A stretch of 64,000 bases of DNA from Motacilla alba alba (Eukaryota; Chordata; Aves; Passeriformes; Motacillidae): NCBI RefSeq assembly GCF_015832195.1, contig NW_024037374.1:1922001-1986000 (forward strand), read 5' to 3'. Made by a program: the position numbers and the translations under genes. The notes under the pieces were generated by a model. The model was given only the letters and a program-made list of their open reading frames with translations, made no database searches and was not told the DNA's origin. Below, piece after piece: positions 59,101 through 64,000 of the stretch (positions are counted from its first letter, which is position 1; the number at the start of each line of letters is the position of its first letter).

Positions 59101-59523
59101 TGTCACCGTCATATTTTCTGAAAAATCCCTTTGCCAGGATTTTTTCCCGGGAAGCTTGGAAGCCTCAGAGAAAAATGAAACCAGTAATTATCTGATTTGC
59201 TTCTCCTGTGTTTTGCTGCTTTGGAATGTGTTTGAACATTGTTTACCAACAGGTGGTTGTTTCATTGGTTTCATGTGATTTGTTTTTACTTTTTGACCAA
59301 TCACAGCCAAGCTGTGTTGAGGCTCTGGAAAGAGTCACGAGTTTTTCATTAGTATCTTTTAGGCTTCTGTAAGTATCCTTTCTGTATTCTTTAGTATAGT
59401 TTAGTTTAGTTTTAGTATAGCATTCTTTAATATAATATAGATCATAAAATATTAAATTAGCCTTCTAAGAGCATGGAGTCAGATGCATCATTCCTTCCTT
59501 CCTCTGGGAACCCCGCAAATACA
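59101..59523 (+). repeat. 3' LTR of compact LTR element
   Basis: 423 bp from TGTCACCGTC to the end near 59523 (aaataca). The partner is 57047-57463. The flanks of the pair (ttcctt and agactc) show no target-site duplication. The LTR runs directly into the 37-bp array. Confidence 0.82.
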
Positions 59524-59711
59524 AGACTCCAGGGCCTCATGGAACCAAGGAGATCATTGTGACACTGTGGGGTCCCATGAGACCAAGGGAACATGGAACA
59601 GGTCTGGCTGGCTGGGCCTCCTGGGGAACCTCTGACATGTCCAGATCACTTGGCATGTCGAGGGCTGCTTCTCATCTGCCCCTGAAGCACTGGAGCTCTG
59701 AGCATCCCTTC
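59524..59711 (+). repeat. Short 37-bp array and partial 187-bp unit, forward
   Basis: 59524-59600 has about two forward units of the 37-bp family. 59600-59711 is the start of a 187-bp unit (aggtctggctggct, cttctcatctgcccctg). It is cut at 59712 by the ERV-L LTR, at a different point of the unit from copy 1. Confidence 0.8.
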
Positions 59712-60388
59712 TGTCCTAGGGTGATGTTATGATGCTTGTATCCCCATTAGTGTGTTCTGTTTATGCTGGATATTATGTTCTGTGCCTTCAAGACTGGCTC
59801 TGAAGAGCGAATGTTTTGTTCTGGTTTTGTTATCAGCCTGCTCCCCCATGGCTGGCGGGACACAGAGACGGGGCAGTACATAGCGCGGCTTTTGCTTTTT
59901 GCTTGGCTTTTTGCTTTGCTCTTGCTCTTGCTCCTGCTTTGCTCCTGCTTTGCTCCTGCTTTTTGCTTTAGTTCATTAGTTAGTTTAGCTAAGCGGTCCG
60001 AATTTTTCCCTGGAGTGTTTGTCCTTTCTTATTTTTGGAACCACTTGAACCTGCTCTGGACTGGGACCTGGGAAACACCAAGAGTTTGCACCTTGTGGCC
60101 TGCAGCAGTCATCCCCAGCACCAGAGGGACTGACAACAGAGCAACCACCTCACAAAAGAGACTTTCTGAATTTGTCATCCTTTTCAGAGCGGTGAAAGAG
60201 TGTTGTCATCCGGTATTGTTCATTCTGTGTGCTGGGGGGGGTGCTGTGCCTGTTAAATAAACAGGTTCTTTCCACTTCTCTCCCAGGAATCCTTCCTGAA
60301 CTGGTTGGGGGGAGAGGCTGTGTGGGTTTGCTTTCTGGAGGGGCCCCCTTTTGGAGGTTTTCTCCCAAATTTGCCCTAAACCAGGACA
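59712..60388 (+). repeat. 5' LTR of ERV-L copy 2
   Basis: 677 bp, TGTCCT...AGGACA, with CT-rich repeats at about 59886-59970 and AATAAA near 60254. It is almost identical to the LTR at 1285-1952 over its whole length. A primer-binding site TGGTGCCCAACACATGAG starts at 60394. Confidence 0.9.
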
Positions 60389-60523
60389 AAATTTGGTGCC
60401 CAACACATGAGGCTCAAGAGAGAATGGAAGAAAGATTGGAAAAAACCCTGTTTTGAGTACATTTTGGTTGCCATTACTCTGTGTTGGTATAAAGCAGTTT
60501 ATAGCCGTGGTTTTGAATTCATA

Positions 60524-62530
60524 ATGTCTCTTGGGGTGGAGGCTTGCATGCATTTCTGGTCCCTTGGGTTTTTTGAGATCTTAATACCTCTATGGACCCT
60601 AGGTTTATTTTCTCATCCAGAAATAGCTCTGGTATTGTCCCTAATACATAGTTTTTACAGCAGAGGGGCAGTGACCAGAATAGCTATCCTGCTGGGCTTG
60701 GTAGTAATGGTTTGTAAGAAGTTGATAAAGGTGCTGGGGTCTTTTCCAGGTATGAATGGTTCATGGCTATGGTTATGCAGCCAGTTTGTCAGAGGAGGAG
60801 CAGGGGATGAGGCTTTTCAGCCTTTGCTTTCCTTCTTCTCCTCTGAATCTGTTACCTCCCTGTTGGAGAATGTTCAGTTTCCCCTGAATATTAAAGAGAC
60901 CATCTTTCTGGTGTTTAACCTGGTAAGCTTCCTCTATACAGTCTGCATCTTGTCTAGAATGAGGGCTGAGATTTCTAGAGGGGCTGATGAGACCCCTGAC
61001 CCAGGAGTAGACCCAGGCATGGAAAATCCTGAGTGATGTGGGAAATGGGAAGATATGGGCCAAATCCTGAAGGAATTCTCTGACCCTATAGTGTGGGACT
61101 TTCCCCATGAACAAATTCAGGACCCAGCTGAGGTGGGGAAATAGCTGAAAGAGAAGTACCATGATGGTGCTGAGGAGAAAAAGATCACTGCAGTGAGCTG
61201 GGCCCTGGCATATGCTTATCGCACACTGCTAGATACTATAGGGCAGCAGACAGAGGCAGGGGGGCAGGGAGGTAAATCAGCAGCTATCCCAGTCACTCAG
61301 GCTGCAGCCAACACCCCAGGCTGGAAGCCAGCAGCCAAACCAGACAGTGAGCCTAAGCCAGCAGCTAAACCAGACAATGAGCCTCAAGCAATGGCTGCTG
61401 CTACTGGCACTAGAAGTGGAAAGCGCACAGACGAGACCGATCGACCAGTGGATGATGATGATGATGATGATGATGATGCAGGAGAAGGACCCTCAATGCT
61501 TCCTGACATAAAATCAGGAGTCAGAGCAACAGGCGCAAGATCAGAAGCCAATATTGAGTCCTTTACCCTGAAGGACCTCCGTGGCCCAAGGAAGGATTAC
61601 ACCTGATGATCTGATGAATCCATGATTAGCTGCATAGTCCGTCTTTGGGATGCTGCAGGCAAGGCTACAATTCTGGACGGCACTGAGGCGAGGCATTTGG
61701 GATCTCTGTCACATGATCCTGTCATCAACCAAGGAATGATGAGGGGGACTGACCCTCACAGCCTCTGGGCACGGGTCTTGGACAGCGTCGCACAAAGATA
61801 CCTGTGTGCAGATGATCTCTATATGCAGCAAACCCAGTGGAAGACCATAGAACAAGGGATCCAACGCCTGAGAGAAATGGCAGTGGCAGAGATTATCTTC
61901 TCAGATGACATAACAACTAGGAATCCAGACTTGGTACCATGCACATCTGTGGTGTAGCAAAAAACTTGTACGACTTGGGCCACACGAATATGCTTCTGCT
62001 TTAGCCATAATGAAACAGGATGACAGGGATGAGACCGTGCTTGATATGGCAAAGAAGCTGCGAGCATATGCAGATGCTGGACATGGCCCAACACACGCCA
62101 GAATCGCAGCGGTGGAGACACGTCTGCAGAAGTTAGAGGACAAGATAGAGAAGAATCATAAGAAGCTCAGAGAGAGATTAAAGAAGACCTTCTCCAAATC
62201 TCAGCAGTACAGATCAAAGATTCTGGTACCCAGTGCAGACGTTCCCCAGATGGAGAGAGAAGGTACACCCCACGAGCTGAGCTGTGGTTCTTCCTGCGTG
62301 ATTGTGGAGAAAACATGAGGAGATGGGATGGAAGATCTACTGCTGCTCTGGCCCAACGGGTGCATGAATTGAAGGAAGACAAGGCTCAGAGAGGAAGTTC
62401 CACCAAAAGGGAAGCAGCTCCAGTTGCCCGTACCCACACTGCCAGGTATGATGATGATGATGACGTGTTCGAGCCCCTTGAAGGAACCTCCAAGACATAT
62501 GCCCAGGGAAAGAAGGATAGCCAGGCTTAG
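60524..62530 (+). pseudogene. gag: ERV-L gag, several stops (copy 2)
   Basis: Same protein as copy 1, with the same N-terminal hydrophobic segments, alanine/proline-rich linker and a GAT-encoded aspartate run at about 61450-61478. Stops not found in copy 1 are a TGA at 61034-61036, a TAG at about 61142-61144, a TGA at 61604-61606 and a TAG at 61955-61957. Further shifts occur, including one near 62176. The copy-1 frameshift near 3291-3300 is absent here, so the damage is largely independent. Start ATG 60524. Confidence 0.75.
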
Positions 62531-62584
62531 AGGGGCCCTGCCTCTGGCCAGGTAGAGGCTAGGGAAAACCATGTTTTCTGGACT

Positions 62585-63132
62585 GTGTGGATTCGTTGGC
62601 CTGGCACGTCAGAACCACAAGAGTATAAAGCTTTGGTTGACACTGGTGCACGGTGCACATTAATCCCATCAAGACATGTGGGGACAGAACCTGTTTCTAT
62701 TGCTGGTGTGACAGGGGGATCACAGGATTTCACTTTGGTGGAAGCTGAGGTGAGCCTGACTGGAAATGAGTGGAAGAGACACCCTATTGTGACAGGCCCA
62801 TGGGCTCCATGTATTTTGGGCATAGATTATCTCCAAAGTGGGTATTTCAAAGACCAAAAGGACTCAGGTGGGCATTTGGGATAGCAGCTGTAGTGACAGA
62901 GGGCGTCCAGCAATTGAACACCTTGCGTGGACTGACCGAGAATCCATCTACAGTAGAACTCCTGAAGGGAGAAGAGCAACAGGTACCAATTGCCACTTCC
63001 ACTGTGCATCGTCGACAGTATAGAACCACTGGAGATGCTGTGATTGCCATCCATAAGATGATCCGAGAGCTGGAGAGCCAAGGGGTGGTCAGCAAAACCC
63101 ACTCTCCCTTCAACATTTGGCCTGTGCCTTAA
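62585..63132 (+). pseudogene. pro: ERV-L protease region, active site kept, frame broken (copy 2)
   Basis: Retroviral aspartic protease. The catalytic triad LVDTGA is present at about 62632-62651, followed by CTLIPSRHVG and a GPWAPCILGIDYL block. The frame shifts near 62860-62885 (one base fewer in an A/G run than copy 1) and then runs to a TAA at 63130-63132, the same position as in copy 1. A 6-bp deletion near 63110 is private to this copy. Confidence 0.78.
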
Positions 63133-63157
63133 TCTGAAGGAGAATGGAGAATGGAGA

Positions 63158-64000
63158 ATGACTGTGGACTACCATGCACTGAATGAAGTGACTCCACCAC
63201 TGAGCGCTGACGTGCCAGACATATTAGAGCTCCAGTACGAGCTGGAGTCCAAGGCAGCGAAGTGGTGTGCCACTATCAATATTGCCAATGCATTTTTCTC
63301 CATTCCTCTGGCAGCAGAATGCAGGCCTCAGTTTGCCTTCACGTGGGAGTGTGCAGTACACCTGGAACCGACTGCCCCGGGGGTGGAAGCACACCCCACC
63401 ATCTGCCAAGGACTGATCCAGACTGCACTAGAAAAGGGTGAGGCTCCAGAACATCTACAGGATATTGATGACGTCATTGTGTGGGGGAACACAGCTGCAG
63501 AAGTGTTTGAGAAAGGAGAGGAAATCATCCAAATCCTCCTGGGAGATGGTTTTGCCATCAGAAAGAGCAAGGTAAACCATCCAGTTTGTGAGATTCAGTT
63601 CCTAGGAGTAAAGTGGCAAGATGGTCAGCGTCGGATTCCTATGGATGTTATCAACAAGATGACAGCTATATCTCCACTGACCAATAAGAAGGAGACACAA
63701 GCTTTCCTAGGTGCCATAGGCTTTTGAAGAATGCACATTCCTGACTACCGTCAGATAGTGAGCCCTCTTTACCTGGTCACCTGGAAGAAGAACAATTTCC
63801 ACTGGGGCCCTGAGCAGCAACAAGCTTTTGCCCAGATTAAGCAGGAGATCGTTCATGCGGTAGCCCTTGGCCCAGTCAGGACAGGACCAGAGGTGAAGAA
63901 CATGCTCTACTCTGCAGCTGGGAGCCATGGTTTGTCCTGGAGCCTTTGCCAGAAGGTGCCTGGGGAGACTCGAGGCTGGCCACTGGGATTCTGGAGTCAA
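63158..64000 (+). pseudogene. pol: ERV-L reverse transcriptase, truncated by window end (copy 2)
   Basis: RT from MTVDYHALNEV onward. The 5 bp lost in copy 1 are present here. A 7-bp duplication of ggagaat at about 63138-63155 precedes the frame. The catalytic YMDD position reads DIDD (about 63463-63474), which would inactivate RT. Two small deletions between 63344 and 63395 compensate each other. A TGA at about 63725-63727 ends the frame, and the rest (connection, RNase H start) runs off the window at 64000. Confidence 0.85.

Noticed and set aside
63470..63480. A perfect TGACGTCA (CRE) in ERV-L copy 2
   Set aside because: It is the mutated catalytic region of RT (gatgacgtcatt). Copy 1 has gacatcat there, so it is a chance product of substitution.

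Overview
The window is vertebrate and almost certainly from a songbird (passerine). It carries CR1 LINEs, two copies of an avian ERV-L-type retrovirus, gamma-c (OR14-type) olfactory receptor copies, a C2H2 zinc-finger gene of the style expanded in birds, an MHC class I fragment, and very many minisatellites. Nothing is bacterial. Only one coding sequence looks intact from end to end: the minus-strand olfactory receptor at 42711-43643. MHC class I, OR14 and C2H2 sequences together recall the MHC-bearing microchromosome (chromosome 16 in chicken), but that placement is an inference.

Layout. 1-1284: a 37-bp minisatellite followed by a ~187-bp tandem repeat. 1285-8257: an ERV-L provirus (LTR, gag, protease, RT, RNase H, integrase, no env, LTR) with many breaks. 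8270-8858: a probable solo LTR. 8862-9215: 37-bp repeats again. About 9430-20660: arm A of a large inverted duplication, with a ~152-bp tandem repeat around a 1000-N gap, a frameshifted olfactory receptor copy, CR1, 37-bp repeats and a 1.5-kb LTR-like element. 20660-26170: a minisatellite rich in TGATGTCA, CR1, an LTR candidate, and the 187-bp and 37-bp repeats in reverse orientation. 26171-29316: a diverged third copy of part of the arm, a CR1 scrap, an LTR-like piece and a zinc-finger pseudogene. 29811-36540: the two MHC class I exons between oppositely oriented minisatellites, plus a second copy of the 1.5-kb LTR-like element. 36541-37600: 37-bp and 187-bp repeats, forward. About 37600-46120: arm B, inverted relative to arm A, with the intact receptor. 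46250-49060: a degraded class I (gamma-like) ERV on the minus strand. 49062-49761: a solo LTR. 49766-52170: a CR1 that keeps its 5' half. 52700-54040: a short tandem repeat and an unrecognised membrane-protein-like locus. 57047-59523: a compact LTR retrotransposon without recognisable genes. 59524-64000: 37-bp and 187-bp repeats, then a second ERV-L copy cut off by the window end.

How it fits together. The region was shaped by repeated duplication, inversion and tandem expansion. The receptor pair sits in the arms of a long inverted repeat. The composite of 37-bp and 187-bp repeats recurs in both orientations and lies immediately upstream of both ERV-L copies. A 23-bp minisatellite has grown from coding sequence inside the MHC class I alpha-1 exon. 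I have no alignment scores. All similarity statements come from reading the sequences side by side, and edges of repeats and LTRs are approximate unless a terminal TG...CA is given.
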